Of a DNA stretch of 64,000 nt, positions 1-8,634 are shown piece by piece. The stretch spans positions 620,001 to 684,000 of the forward strand of contig NZ_CP139781.1 of the NCBI RefSeq assembly GCF_019679435.2, given 5' to 3'. The notes under the pieces were generated by a model. It saw only the letters and a list, made by a program, of their open reading frames with translations. It was not told the DNA's origin and ran no database searches. This DNA comes from Actomonas aquatica. Lineage in GTDB: Bacteria; Verrucomicrobiota; Verrucomicrobiia; Opitutales; Opitutaceae. Position 1 is the stretch's first letter. Every line of letters begins with the position of its first letter. The translations under genes and the position numbers were made by a program.

Positions 1-1
1 G

Positions 2-1342
2 CTCGAACCCATTGCGCCGATCGAGGCTCCCTTTCCCATGCCGCAACTGCAGCGTCCGGTGTTTCCCGACCGGGTCGTCGACATCACCGCCCATGGTGCG
101 GTGCCCGGTGGTGAGGTGAAGAACACCGCCGCTTTCGCCGCCGCCATCGCGGCCTGCGCCGAGGCCGGCGGTGGTCGGGTGCTGGTGCCAGCGGGTCGTT
201 GGCTCACGGGCCCGATCCACTTGCGCAGCAACATCGAGCTGCACCTCGCCGCCGAGGCCGAAATCATTTTCAGCGATCGTTTCGAGGATTATCTCCCGGT
301 CGTTCTCGTGCGGGTCGGCGGGGTCGAACTCTACAATTACTCGCCCTTCATCTACGCGCGAGACTGCACCAATGTCGCGATCACCGGCTCCGGCCGACTC
401 AACGGCAACGCCGAGGCGTGGTTCGATTGGAAGCACAAGGAGACCAAGGAAATCTTCCAACTCGAGCCCCGCGGCATTCCCGTTGAGGAGCGTATCTTCG
501 GCACCCCGGAGGCCGCGATCCGACCCAACTTTGTGGTGTTCTTCAACTGCACCAACGTCCTGTGGGAGGGCTTCACCATCGGCAGTGGCGCCAATTGGAC
601 CCTGCACCCGGTCTATTGCGAGAATGTCATCATCCGCCGCGTCAACGTCCTCACCGACGGCCCGAACAACGACGGCATCGATCCCGACTCCTGCCGCAAC
701 GTGCTCATCGAACACTGTGTCTTTGATACCGGCGACGACTGCGTCGTGCTCAAATCCGGTTACGATCACGACGGCTGGCGCGTCGGGCGCCCGACCGAAA
801 ATGTCGTCATGCGTTGGTGCTCAAGTCGGCGCGGCCACGGTGGCCTCGTCATCGGCAGTGAGATGTCGGGCAGCGTGCGCAATGTCTACATGCACGACTG
901 CGAGTTTGAAGGCACCGACCGCGCGCTGCGCATCAAGTCCCGCCGGGGTCGCGGAGGTGTCGTGGAAAATGTCTGGGTCGAGCGTCTGCGGGTCCGCGAC
1001 ATGCAGCACGAGGTGGCCATCCTCAACATGGACTATACCGCCGATCGCAACACGGCGGTGAACCCGCACGCGCCGCTGTTCCGGAACATCCACCTGCGGG
1101 ACATCACGGCCGACGGCGCCCCCATTGCGGTTCGCATCACCGGATTGGAAGACTCGCCCATTGAGCATGTGACCTTCACCGATCTCGACCTGCGCACGAC
1201 CCGCGGCGTCATTGCCCGGCATGCGCGGAAACTCACGTTCACCGACGTGAACTTCACGGTCTCCACCGGACCGGTTTTCGAGTTTGACGACGTGACTGAC
1301 GTCACCGTCGATGGCGCGCCCTACCCGGCCGAAGCCCCCTGA
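2..1342 (+). CDS. GH28 polygalacturonase-like hydrolase (5' end outside window)
   Basis: Glycoside hydrolase family 28, a right-handed beta-helix enzyme that hydrolyses alpha-1,4-galacturonosyl linkages of pectin. Counting from the ATG at 38, the family signatures appear in order: NNDGID at residues 210-215, GDDC at 232-235 (catalytic aspartates), GHGG at 266-269 and RIK at 298-300. The frame stays open from that ATG to the left edge, and the upstream residues (..IAPIEAPFP) match the equivalent mature region of the second GH28 at 38994. The ATG at 38 is therefore probably internal, and the signal peptide and true start lie outside the window. The LacI gene follows after 68 bp on the same strand. 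Substrate within pectin (homogalacturonan or rhamnogalacturonan) is not decided by the sequence. Confidence 0.9.
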   Translation, partial: LEPIAPIEAPFPMPQLQRPVFPDRVVDITAHGAVPGGEVKNTAAFAAAIAACAEAGGGRVLVPAGRWLTGPIHLRSNIELHLAAEAEIIFSDRFEDYLPVVLVRVGGVELYNYSPFIYARDCTNVAITGSGRLNGNAEAWFDWKHKETKEIFQLEPRGIPVEERIFGTPEAAIRPNFVVFFNCTNVLWEGFTIGSGANWTLHPVYCENVIIRRVNVLTDGPNNDGIDPDSCRNVLIEHCVFDTGDDCVVLKSGYDHDGWRVGRPTENVVMRWCSSRRGHGGLVIGSEMSGSVRNVYMHDCEFEGTDRALRIKSRRGRGGVVENVWVERLRVRDMQHEVAILNMDYTADRNTAVNPHAPLFRNIHLRDITADGAPIAVRITGLEDSPIEHVTFTDLDLRTTRGVIARHARKLTFTDVNFTVSTGPVFEFDDVTDVTVDGAPYPAEAP

Positions 1343-1410
1343 TTCACCCTCCGGTCCGTCGCCGTGAAATCCACTCGACGGCCGCCCTCCAACGTCCATC
1401 TGCTGTCCCG

Positions 1411-2442
1411 GTGCCGAGCAAAGCCACCCTCCAGGATGTCGCCAACGCCGCCGGCGTGCACCGCACCACGGTGTCGCTCGCGCTGCGCGATCATCCGCGG
1501 ATCCCGGCGGCCACCCGCGAGCGCGTTAAAGCCGTCGCCAACCAACTCGGCTATCGCATCAACCCCCTCGTTGCGGCGCTCATGCAGACCCGCCGCCTCG
1601 GCCGTCGTGATCGTCATGTGACCCTGGCCTTCGTGACCAGTTACCCGACCCGCTACGGCTGGCGCCCCACCCATCACGACCGGCCCAACTTTTTTCCCGG
1701 CGCCGCCCAACGCGCGCAGGAACTCGGCTACAAACTCGAAGACTTCTGGCTGGCCGAACCCGGCATGACCTCGGCCCGGTTCTGCCGCATTCTCGCTTCG
1801 CGCGGCATCAACGGATTGCTTATCGGTCGGCTGCCGCCCGGACTGCGTTCGCTGAACCTCGACTGGAACCGTTTCTCTTGTGTCGCTCTCGGACTCACGC
1901 TCCGCTCGCCGGTGCTGCATCATGTGACGGAAAACCACTTCGACACCGCCGCGCAGGCCATGCAGCGCTGCGTCGAGCGCGGTTATCGCCGCATCGGTTT
2001 TGTGTATTCAGAAGCCAATGACAGCCCGTCGGTGGGCGATCGTTGGCTGGGCGCCTACCTGCTTCACCGCAACACCGTGCCCAAGTCCCGCCAACTGCCG
2101 GTGTGTCCGGGGGATCCGACCGACGAAGCGAAGTTCGCCGCTTGGTTTCGCCGCCATCGGCCCGACGCCATCATCGCGAATCACATCCCGCCGCTGTTGC
2201 CCTGGTTGGCGCGGCTGCAGGTTTCCGTGCCGGACGAGGTTGGGTTGGTCGGACTCGAAAGTCATTCCTCGGTCGACTGCGCCGGGGTGCGCTACGACCC
2301 CGCCGTCGTCGGCGCGCTGGCGGTGGACATGTTGGTGGGCCTGCTCCACCGCAACGAGACCGGCATCCCGCAAAGCAACCAGCACGAGGTATTGCTGACC
2401 GGGGTCTGGCATGAGGGGCAGACCCTGCCGCCGCGCTGCTAA
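1411..2442 (+). CDS. LacI-family transcriptional regulator
   Basis: A 343-residue regulator. Residues about 5-60 form the LacI helix-turn-helix and hinge helix (TLQDVANAAGVHRTTVSLAL, then NQLGYRINPLVAALM). The rest is a periplasmic-binding-protein-like effector domain ending near residue 335. The start is a GTG; the helix-turn-helix begins five residues later, as is normal for the family. It lies just downstream of a GH28 gene and upstream of a TonB receptor, so it probably senses a pectin-derived sugar and controls these or other genes of the region. Candidate LacI-type operators are noted at 8146-8157 and 38757-38768; linking them to this protein is inference. Confidence 0.92.
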   Translation: MPSKATLQDVANAAGVHRTTVSLALRDHPRIPAATRERVKAVANQLGYRINPLVAALMQTRRLGRRDRHVTLAFVTSYPTRYGWRPTHHDRPNFFPGAAQRAQELGYKLEDFWLAEPGMTSARFCRILASRGINGLLIGRLPPGLRSLNLDWNRFSCVALGLTLRSPVLHHVTENHFDTAAQAMQRCVERGYRRIGFVYSEANDSPSVGDRWLGAYLLHRNTVPKSRQLPVCPGDPTDEAKFAAWFRRHRPDAIIANHIPPLLPWLARLQVSVPDEVGLVGLESHSSVDCAGVRYDPAVVGALAVDMLVGLLHRNETGIPQSNQHEVLLTGVWHEGQTLPPRC

Positions 2443-2445
2443 GCG

Positions 2446-2472
2446 GACTACCTCGGTCCGAGGTCGGTAGTC
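2446..2472 (+). terminator. Hairpin after the LacI gene, possible terminator
   Basis: GACTACC at 2446-2452 pairs with GGTAGTC at 2466-2472, and the loop holds a nested CCTCGG/CCGAGG pair, directly after the LacI stop codon. There is no T-run, so intrinsic termination is uncertain. Confidence 0.35.
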
Positions 2473-2794
2473 GGCCTCGTCCGGTCGACGCCAAAGCCGG
2501 GGCTTTTCCCGCGCAGTTCCTTCTGTGGAGCCTCTAGGGGCGTTGTTTAGTCAACGATGAGAACGCGGACCGCCTAGTCGGCTAGCTACCGAAATCTATC
2601 GTCCGGGTCACAGCGACCCTGGCCGGCGCTGTCCCTGCCCCAAACCCACCCCAACCTTCCCCTTCCCCTCGCCATCCCACTGCAGCCGCTCGGCTGTTTT
2701 GTATCCGCGTTTCCCGCTGGTCCGTCCGTGGACCGAGCCAGGACCCGCGGCCTGTGAACCCTCTCTCTGCATGGTTTTCACCTCTGCAAACCCA
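2473..2794. other. Intergenic region ahead of the first TonB receptor
   Basis: About 320 bp with no convincing gene. The receptor frame stays open upstream to 2699 (TTG), but residues there are proline/arginine-rich and precede the signal peptide. The segment presumably holds the receptor promoter and leader; I cannot place -35/-10 boxes with confidence. Confidence 0.4.
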
Positions 2795-5700
2795 ATGAAG
2801 CCCTACACCCCCATACCCCGCACCGCGCCTCGTCGGCGCCTTCTCCGGCGCGACGGCCTCGCCGCCGCCCTTGCCATCAGTGTCGTTTCCTCAGCCCTTG
2901 CTCAGCCCGCGCCAATCGAAGCGTCGTCGGCCTCGGCGGATGAAGAGATCGTCAACCTTTCCCCCTTCGAAGTCACCGCCGACACCAACGGTTACTTCCA
3001 GTCCAACACCATGTCGGGCACCCGCCTGAACACGAAGATCGAAGACCTCGGTCAATCCATCACCGTGATGACCAAAGAACAGATGGCCGACTTCGCCATC
3101 CTGGACATCAACGATGCCTTCGAATACATGGCCAGCACCGAGGGCACGAGTTCCTTCTCCCTCTTTGAAACCGACCGCACCGGCGCCGTCGTCGACCAGG
3201 TCAGCCTCGATCCCAACAACGCCAATCGTGTTCGCGGTATCGGTAACGCCAACATCGCCTTCAACAACATCGGCATGACCGGCCGCGTGCCGGTGGATCC
3301 GCTGTGGATGGATTCGCTCGAGCTCAGCCGCGGTGCCAACGCCAACATCTTTGGTCTCGGTAACGCCTCCGGCACCGTCAATCAGGCCCCTGCCACGGCC
3401 AACCTGTCCCGCGACTTCAACAAGCTGGAGGTGCGCGCCGACAGCTACGGTGGCTGGCGTGGTTCCGTCGACATCAACCGCGCGCTCACCGAGCAGATTG
3501 CCGTGCGCGCCAGCTACGCGAAGCAGCACACCGGCTTCATCCGTAAACCATCCGGTGAGGATGCCGAGCGTCTCAGTCTCCAACTCAAATTCCAGCCGCT
3601 CAAAAACACCACGATTTCGGCTTCCTGGTATAACTACCAGAACACCGCGGTGCGGCCCAACTTCACCACCCCGCGCGACTACTACACGCCGTGGGTCGAG
3701 GCGGGCATGCCGGGTTGGAACGCCGTCACTGGCCTCGTGACGATGGCCAACGGCGACGTCTATGGTCGCAACAACGTGCTCGGTTCGACCACGCCCTACA
3801 CCGCCACGCCGTCCTTCCTCGGCGGCGCGGAAAACCGCTCGATCTTTCAGATCGGGGGACCCGGCGAATCGCCCTACTGGACGATGACCCGCTACACCTC
3901 CGGTGCTCTAGCCGATACCGATCCGATCGGCGCGACCAACACCGGCGTAGGCCTGCTCACCTCCCGCTCCAACCTGCCCTACAATGGCAACCAGGTGCTG
4001 GTGAACAGCGTCGTCGCCCCCATCGGCGACAAGTCCCTCTACGACTACACCGAGATCAACCTCGCCGCCAACAGCAAGGCCTGGGACGACGTCGACACCT
4101 ACATGGTTCAGCTCGACCAAATCTTCCTCAACGATGCCAAGCAGACCCTCGCGTTTCAGGGCACCTTCATGCGCGAGGATGTGAAGCGGCTCGAAAACCA
4201 GCCCATGGGCCCGGCCAGCGTGAACAGCATCGTCGGCCAGATGCAGGTGGACGTGAATGAGGTGAACCTCGATGGGACGCCCAACCCCTACTTCGGTCGC
4301 CCGTTTCTGCGCAGCAGCGAGCCCTTCCTGCGTGACCGCACCCAGCTTTGGGATACGTCCCGCGCCCAGGCTGTTTATCGCCTCGATTTCTCGCAGGATG
4401 ATGGCTGGACCAAGTGGATCGGCAGCCAGCAACTCGTGGGTTACTACGAGCACAAGGACCGCCAGGATCGCCACTACGCCTATCGCCATAGTGCCTTGAA
4501 CCTCGACCAGCCGTGGCAGCAGAAATACGCCGCGCTCAACACCCCGCTGGGCAACCGCACCCAGTCGAACGTCGACACCATCTACCCCATCGCGCCGGGC
4601 AACTACGCCCGCACCCACGAATACTACTACGTGGGCGACACCGTCGGCGGTGGCATTGAATACGCCCCGGGCTATTTCCCCGAGGGCACCACCCTGCCCT
4701 TCGTCTGGGGCTCCAGCCCCACCAGTATCCACCAGGATGTTACGGCCATCGGCTGGACCCCGAGTCCGGACGGCGGCGGCGGCGGCGCCAACCGCCAGAC
4801 CATCGTCAAGACCATGGGCGGCATTCTGCAGAGTGCCTTCCTCGACGGTCGCCTCGTCACGACCCTCGGCCTGCGTGAAGACCGCGTCCTGGACCGCAAC
4901 GCTCCGCTCGCCAAACTCACCGCCGATCTCCGCGACTACGACTTCGCCGCCTCCAATCAGTGGAACGAGGGCTGGCGCGCCGCCGAAGGCAAAACGGAAA
5001 ACATCTCCATCGTCGGCCGCCCCTTCCAGGACCTGCGTTTCCTCCGCGACCGGATGGAGCACGGTAGCGGCATCGGCCGCTTCCTCGCCGAGGCGGTGGA
5101 AGGCCTGAGCATCACCTACAACACGGCTGACAACTTCATCGCCCAGGGCCCCGCCTACGATCTGTTCCTCAACGAACTGCCCAACCAGACCGGCACCACC
5201 AAGGACCTCGGCTTCTGGCTGTCACTCTTCGACGGCAAGCTCTCCCTGCGCTACGTCCACTACGACACCAAGCAGCTCGACCTGCGCAACGGTGACATCA
5301 GCACCATGGCCCAGCGCATCCTGCGCATGGATGGTCTGGTCGCCAACGACCGCCAGAGCCTCATGAAGCATGCCAAGGGTTGGCTCGGTTACCTCGACGG
5401 CGAAACGCCGCCCGATGACGTGATGGCCAACGCGCTGCAGATGCCGCTCGATCAGTATGTCGGCCTCAAGGGCATCGTGCAGGACAACACCTACGCGGCG
5501 GTCAACGACATGGAATCCACGGGTGACGAGTTGGAGATCAACTTCAACCCGACCCGCAATTGGACCGTGAGCGCCTCCATCACGAAGATGGATTCGATCA
5601 ACACCGCCGCCGGTGCGGCCGTCGATGAATACTTCGCCGCCCGTGTGCCGGTCTGGAGCACGATCGAGGACCCGCGTTTCACCCGCACGACCTACACTCC

Positions 5701-6364
5701 GGTTGATATCCTCAGCACCCCTGAGGACGAAAGCGCCGGTGGTCCGGTGCAACTGCAGGGCGACTATTCCCACCTGCCCGTCGGCCCGACCGGCCACCTG
5801 CTCTACTGGGGTATCGTCGGCCAGGAGTTCCGCACCCTCGTCAACTACGACAACAACCAGTCGCCCGAGGACCGCTACCTTGCCAACGTGAATTCGCCCA
5901 TGGCCGTGTTCCGCGCCTTGGTCGGACGCTCCCGTCCGCAGGTCCGCAAATACTCCGCCAAGTTCAACACCAAGTTCAACTTCAACGGGGTCACCGACAA
6001 CCGCATCCTCAAGAACATGAGCGTCGGTGGTTCGGTGCGCTGGACCGATCAGGGTAACATTGGTTTCTACGGTCAGGGTTATGACGAGTCGCTCGACCTC
6101 ACCCTCCCGGCCAACCGTATTCTGGAACTGGATACCTACCGCCCGATCTACACCCCGGCCGAGACCTACGTGGACCTGTTTGCCAGCTACACCACCAAGC
6201 TGTTTAGCGACAAGGTGAAGGCCAAGTTCCAGCTCAACGTGAAGAACGTGTTTGAGGACGGCGGTCGCCTGCAGGTGACCAGTGCCTACCTCGACGGCAG
6301 GGCCTCGACCTACCGGATCATCGATCCGCGTCAGTTCATCTTCTCCGCCTCCTTCGATCTCTAG
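2795..6364 (+). CDS. TonB-dependent receptor
   Basis: Outer-membrane beta-barrel receptor of 1189 residues, expected to import large or scarce carbohydrate ligands using TonB energy. The ATG at 2795 gives an arginine-rich n-region, a hydrophobic core (LAAALAISVVSSALA) and a signal peptidase site before QPAP. The alternative ATG at 2771 adds eight residues. After the signal comes NLSPFEVTADTNGYF, the TonB-box-like stretch typical of verrucomicrobial receptors, then the plug (SGTRLNTKIEDLGQSITVMT). The barrel ends in the aromatic-rich FIFSASFDL. No SusD-like partner is adjacent, unlike Bacteroidota systems. A strong terminator follows. The ligand is unknown; a pectin oligosaccharide is inferred from context. 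Confidence 0.93.
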   Translation: MKPYTPIPRTAPRRRLLRRDGLAAALAISVVSSALAQPAPIEASSASADEEIVNLSPFEVTADTNGYFQSNTMSGTRLNTKIEDLGQSITVMTKEQMADFAILDINDAFEYMASTEGTSSFSLFETDRTGAVVDQVSLDPNNANRVRGIGNANIAFNNIGMTGRVPVDPLWMDSLELSRGANANIFGLGNASGTVNQAPATANLSRDFNKLEVRADSYGGWRGSVDINRALTEQIAVRASYAKQHTGFIRKPSGEDAERLSLQLKFQPLKNTTISASWYNYQNTAVRPNFTTPRDYYTPWVEAGMPGWNAVTGLVTMANGDVYGRNNVLGSTTPYTATPSFLGGAENRSIFQIGGPGESPYWTMTRYTSGALADTDPIGATNTGVGLLTSRSNLPYNGNQVLVNSVVAPIGDKSLYDYTEINLAANSKAWDDVDTYMVQLDQIFLNDAKQTLAFQGTFMREDVKRLENQPMGPASVNSIVGQMQVDVNEVNLDGTPNPYFGRPFLRSSEPFLRDRTQLWDTSRAQAVYRLDFSQDDGWTKWIGSQQLVGYYEHKDRQDRHYAYRHSALNLDQPWQQKYAALNTPLGNRTQSNVDTIYPIAPGNYARTHEYYYVGDTVGGGIEYAPGYFPEGTTLPFVWGSSPTSIHQDVTAIGWTPSPDGGGGGANRQTIVKTMGGILQSAFLDGRLVTTLGLREDRVLDRNAPLAKLTADLRDYDFAASNQWNEGWRAAEGKTENISIVGRPFQDLRFLRDRMEHGSGIGRFLAEAVEGLSITYNTADNFIAQGPAYDLFLNELPNQTGTTKDLGFWLSLFDGKLSLRYVHYDTKQLDLRNGDISTMAQRILRMDGLVANDRQSLMKHAKGWLGYLDGETPPDDVMANALQMPLDQYVGLKGIVQDNTYAAVNDMESTGDELEINFNPTRNWTVSASITKMDSINTAAGAAVDEYFAARVPVWSTIEDPRFTRTTYTPVDILSTPEDESAGGPVQLQGDYSHLPVGPTGHLLYWGIVGQEFRTLVNYDNNQSPEDRYLANVNSPMAVFRALVGRSRPQVRKYSAKFNTKFNFNGVTDNRILKNMSVGGSVRWTDQGNIGFYGQGYDESLDLTLPANRILELDTYRPIYTPAETYVDLFASYTTKLFSDKVKAKFQLNVKNVFEDGGRLQVTSAYLDGRASTYRIIDPRQFIFSASFDL

Positions 6365-6390
6365 GGGTTTCGACCGGTTCGGAGTTCATT

Positions 6391-6425
6391 GCCGCCATCC
6401 GACGCTGGGATGGCGGCATTTTTTT
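6391..6425 (+). terminator. Rho-independent terminator of the TonB receptor gene
   Basis: GCCGCCATCC at 6391-6400 pairs perfectly with GGATGGCGGC at 6408-6417 around a 7-nt loop, followed by a run of seven T at 6419-6425. It lies 27 bp after the receptor stop codon. Confidence 0.9.
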
Positions 6426-6476
6426 GCCCGGAAATGCAGGGTCTCACCCGCGCCGACCGACGAACACGGGCCCCTT

Positions 6477-6650
6477 CCGGTCCTGGTGTAGCAGCGGCCG
6501 TCTCGGCCGCTTTGCCCCCTGTGTGGAGAGCTTGCTGGTCTCCGGCGCGAGCCCGCTGTCTCACCCACGCGGACCACAAACGCGGGCGACACGCCCGCGG
6601 CTACATCCCGGTCCTGGTGTAGCAGCGGCCGTCTCGGCCGCTTTGCCCCC
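6477..6650. repeat. Direct duplication carrying a GCGGCCG/CGGCCGC palindrome
   Basis: About 42 bp (CCGGTCCTGGTGTAGCAGCG onward, through CGGCCGCTTTGCCCC) at 6477-6518 recurs at 6608-6649, a spacing of 131 bp. Each copy contains a short perfect palindrome, GCGGCCG-TCT-CGGCCGC. Between them lies another palindrome, CGCGGGCG-ACA-CGCCCGCG, near 6581-6599. The remainder of 6426-6751 shows no gene. This looks like extragenic palindromic repeat DNA between convergent transcription units. Confidence 0.75.
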
Positions 6651-6751
6651 CGGTGGAGAACTTGCTAGCCTCAGGGGCGATCCCGTTGGCTCACCCGCGC
6701 TGGCATTTCTCCGCCTTCCCAGGAACTTCGTGACGCCTTGTTCCGGTTTTC

Positions 6752-8119
6752 CTACCGGGTCAGCTCCAGGTAGTCGCAGAGCAATGCTACGTTGCGGTTA
6801 AACACCGCACTGCGCACCCGATCCATCTGTTCGTATTCGCCGTTCCAGCGGACACCGCGCGGCATCACTTTCTTGAAACGATCCTCGCGGCTGATCCACG
6901 CGCCCGATGCCTCCTGGTCTGCGATGATCCTGCGCACCGTTACCTCCAATCGCGCGCGGGTCCGTTCATCGGATTCCGCCAGCGCCGTATTTTCCCTCGC
7001 GCGCAGGCCTTTGCGGCCGAGCTCGAGCGCCGCCTCAAATCGTGCCGTCACCGCGGCCAAGTGGCCCGACAGGTCCGTCTCGTAGCCATAGCCGGTGCGC
7101 CGCTCCGGATGCAGCTCTGTGACACTGTCGACCCGCACCCGACCGCGATCGTAATACAGCGCCTTGCCGGTCCCGATCTCCACAAAGCGCGCCCATTTGC
7201 CGTTCGGCAGCCGCGATTCCCGCAGCCAGCGCAAGGAGTCAGGGATCGGCTCCAACAGCGTTTCGTCGCCCAACTCCAGCCACAGGTCAATCAAGGTTTC
7301 CAGGTTGCGCACGGTCACGGCCGGACAGACGGCCGGCGGTTCGAAGGTGCGGGCCCAGGCCGGCTGCAGATACTCATTGTATTGCTGCGCCCAGCCCGGT
7401 TGCGGCGGCGGGAGTTGCGAGATCATCATGAACCGCGCCACCTGCCGCAGGCTGCGGTCGATTCCGCCGTCGCCATCATCCGGATACAAGCGACGAGCCA
7501 AGATCATCACCGCTACACAGTCATTGATGCCGCCGTCATTAAACGTGGCGTAGTCGTGATAGTCGCCGCCTGCCGGATACCGGTGCGGCCAGCCACCGTT
7601 GGGCAGTTGGGTCGCGATCATCATGGCGATCGACCGCTCCACCGCCGCGGCCAGGGCGGGGTCGTCGATTTCCCGGTTCAGTTTCAGCAGGAATCCGATC
7701 GCCGCCTGGGTTTGGTTGTCGTCGAAACTTACGGTCTCATTCGTGAGATCGGAAAAATCGATGGTGTGATCCCAGCCACCATGGCGGTTTTGGCCGCGGA
7801 TCAGCGCCGCCGCCGCGGCCCGCGCTCCCGCGAGTGCCACGTCGTCCCCGGTCACCTGCCAAACCCGCAGCAGCGACTCACCCACCGCCGGGGTTCCGGG
7901 TGGCTGTACCTCCACCTCCGCCGGTCCGAGCGGGCTCTCGCCCCAGCGCTGAGCGTTGTCGGGTGTCGCCGCGTAGCCGTAGCCGCCGTGCACATTTAAA
8001 GTTGTGAAGAACGCCACGCCGCGGCGCAGGGACTCGGTAGCTTCAGCGCGCAGGTCCGCGCGAACCGGCAGGGTCATCACACCCAGCGCGAGCAGGAGGG
8101 GAAGAAAACGTAGATGCAT
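6752..8119 (-). CDS. Pectate lyase, polysaccharide lyase family 10
   Basis: A 455-residue exported PL10 lyase that cleaves polygalacturonate by beta-elimination, giving 4,5-unsaturated products. The start at 8119 gives a signal peptide (MHLRFLPLLLALGVMTLPVRA); the frame extends upstream to 8263 but without leader-like sequence. Family features include GGWPHRYP followed by YATFNDGGINDC near residues 185-205, then QPGWAQQYN and PAWARTFEPPAVC, as in the (alpha/alpha) toroid of PelA-type enzymes. The C-terminal segment (RFKKVMPRGVRWNGEYEQMDR) also matches the family pattern. It ends opposite the repeat region at 6.5 kb and is separated from the long operon by a 515-bp gap, so it probably has its own promoter. 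Confidence 0.88.
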   Translation of the reverse strand: MHLRFLPLLLALGVMTLPVRADLRAEATESLRRGVAFFTTLNVHGGYGYAATPDNAQRWGESPLGPAEVEVQPPGTPAVGESLLRVWQVTGDDVALAGARAAAAALIRGQNRHGGWDHTIDFSDLTNETVSFDDNQTQAAIGFLLKLNREIDDPALAAAVERSIAMMIATQLPNGGWPHRYPAGGDYHDYATFNDGGINDCVAVMILARRLYPDDGDGGIDRSLRQVARFMMISQLPPPQPGWAQQYNEYLQPAWARTFEPPAVCPAVTVRNLETLIDLWLELGDETLLEPIPDSLRWLRESRLPNGKWARFVEIGTGKALYYDRGRVRVDSVTELHPERRTGYGYETDLSGHLAAVTARFEAALELGRKGLRARENTALAESDERTRARLEVTVRRIIADQEASGAWISREDRFKKVMPRGVRWNGEYEQMDRVRSAVFNRNVALLCDYLELTR

Positions 8120-8145
8120 GGGGGAACGGGGTGCTCCCACCCTAA

Positions 8146-8157
8146 GCACACGTTTGC
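8146..8157. promoter_or_regulatory. Candidate LacI-type operator ahead of the PL10 gene
   Basis: GCACACGTTTGC is a near-palindrome (half-sites GCACAC/GCAAAC around a central CG) placed 27 bp upstream of the PL10 start codon. The AAACG half-site core resembles LacI-family operators. Assignment rests on shape and position only. Confidence 0.3.
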
Positions 8158-8634
8158 CTGAGGGAAGCTCGCCTTGCGTTCCCGCGCACGAAACAGGGCT
8201 TCGGCACACGGAAACGCTCCAGTCGCAGCGCAGAATCCGGCATGAACGCTTCACGCCAAGCACTCACCGTGCGCGCACCTTGGTGCTCCCCCTCCGCGAA
8301 GGCCGGATCGGGATCATCGGTCCACCAATTGGGCCAGTGTGCATTCGGCGGCTGCGCTGATCCCTCCCCGGGTAATAGCGCGGTGATCGAGCGCTTCCGC
8401 GATGCCAGCAACACCCGCGATGTCGTCGGCAACTAAGGCTCCAACACCCGCTACCTGAAAAAAGTTTTTCAGTCCTGAGCACCGGCTGGGGGCAGCAGCT
8501 CACAGCAGGTGACGAGGAGAATTAAGCCGTCCCGCCCGCTCTCCTTCTTTGTTCCCTTTGTTGCCATCGGTGAAACGAGCCAGAGCGGCGGTCTAGCTTC
8601 CGCTCCCCGCTCTTTCAGCTCCGGTAGTTCGTGT
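8158..8634. other. Gene-poor gap, possible decayed coding sequence
   Basis: No convincing gene. The minus strand is open at 8142-8432 and reads a tryptophan/proline-bearing stretch (NAHWPNWWTDDPDPAF) that looks protein-like, but I recognise no family and the other strand is open too. A perfect hairpin CTGAAAAA-AG-TTTTTCAG lies at 8455-8472. This could be the remnant of a lost gene. Confidence 0.3.

Noticed and set aside
2699-2794. Upstream TTG start for the first TonB receptor
   Set aside because: The added 32 residues precede a complete signal peptide and are not leader-like.
2795-6364. SusC/SusD pair
   Set aside because: No SusD-like lipoprotein gene is adjacent to any of the three TonB receptors.
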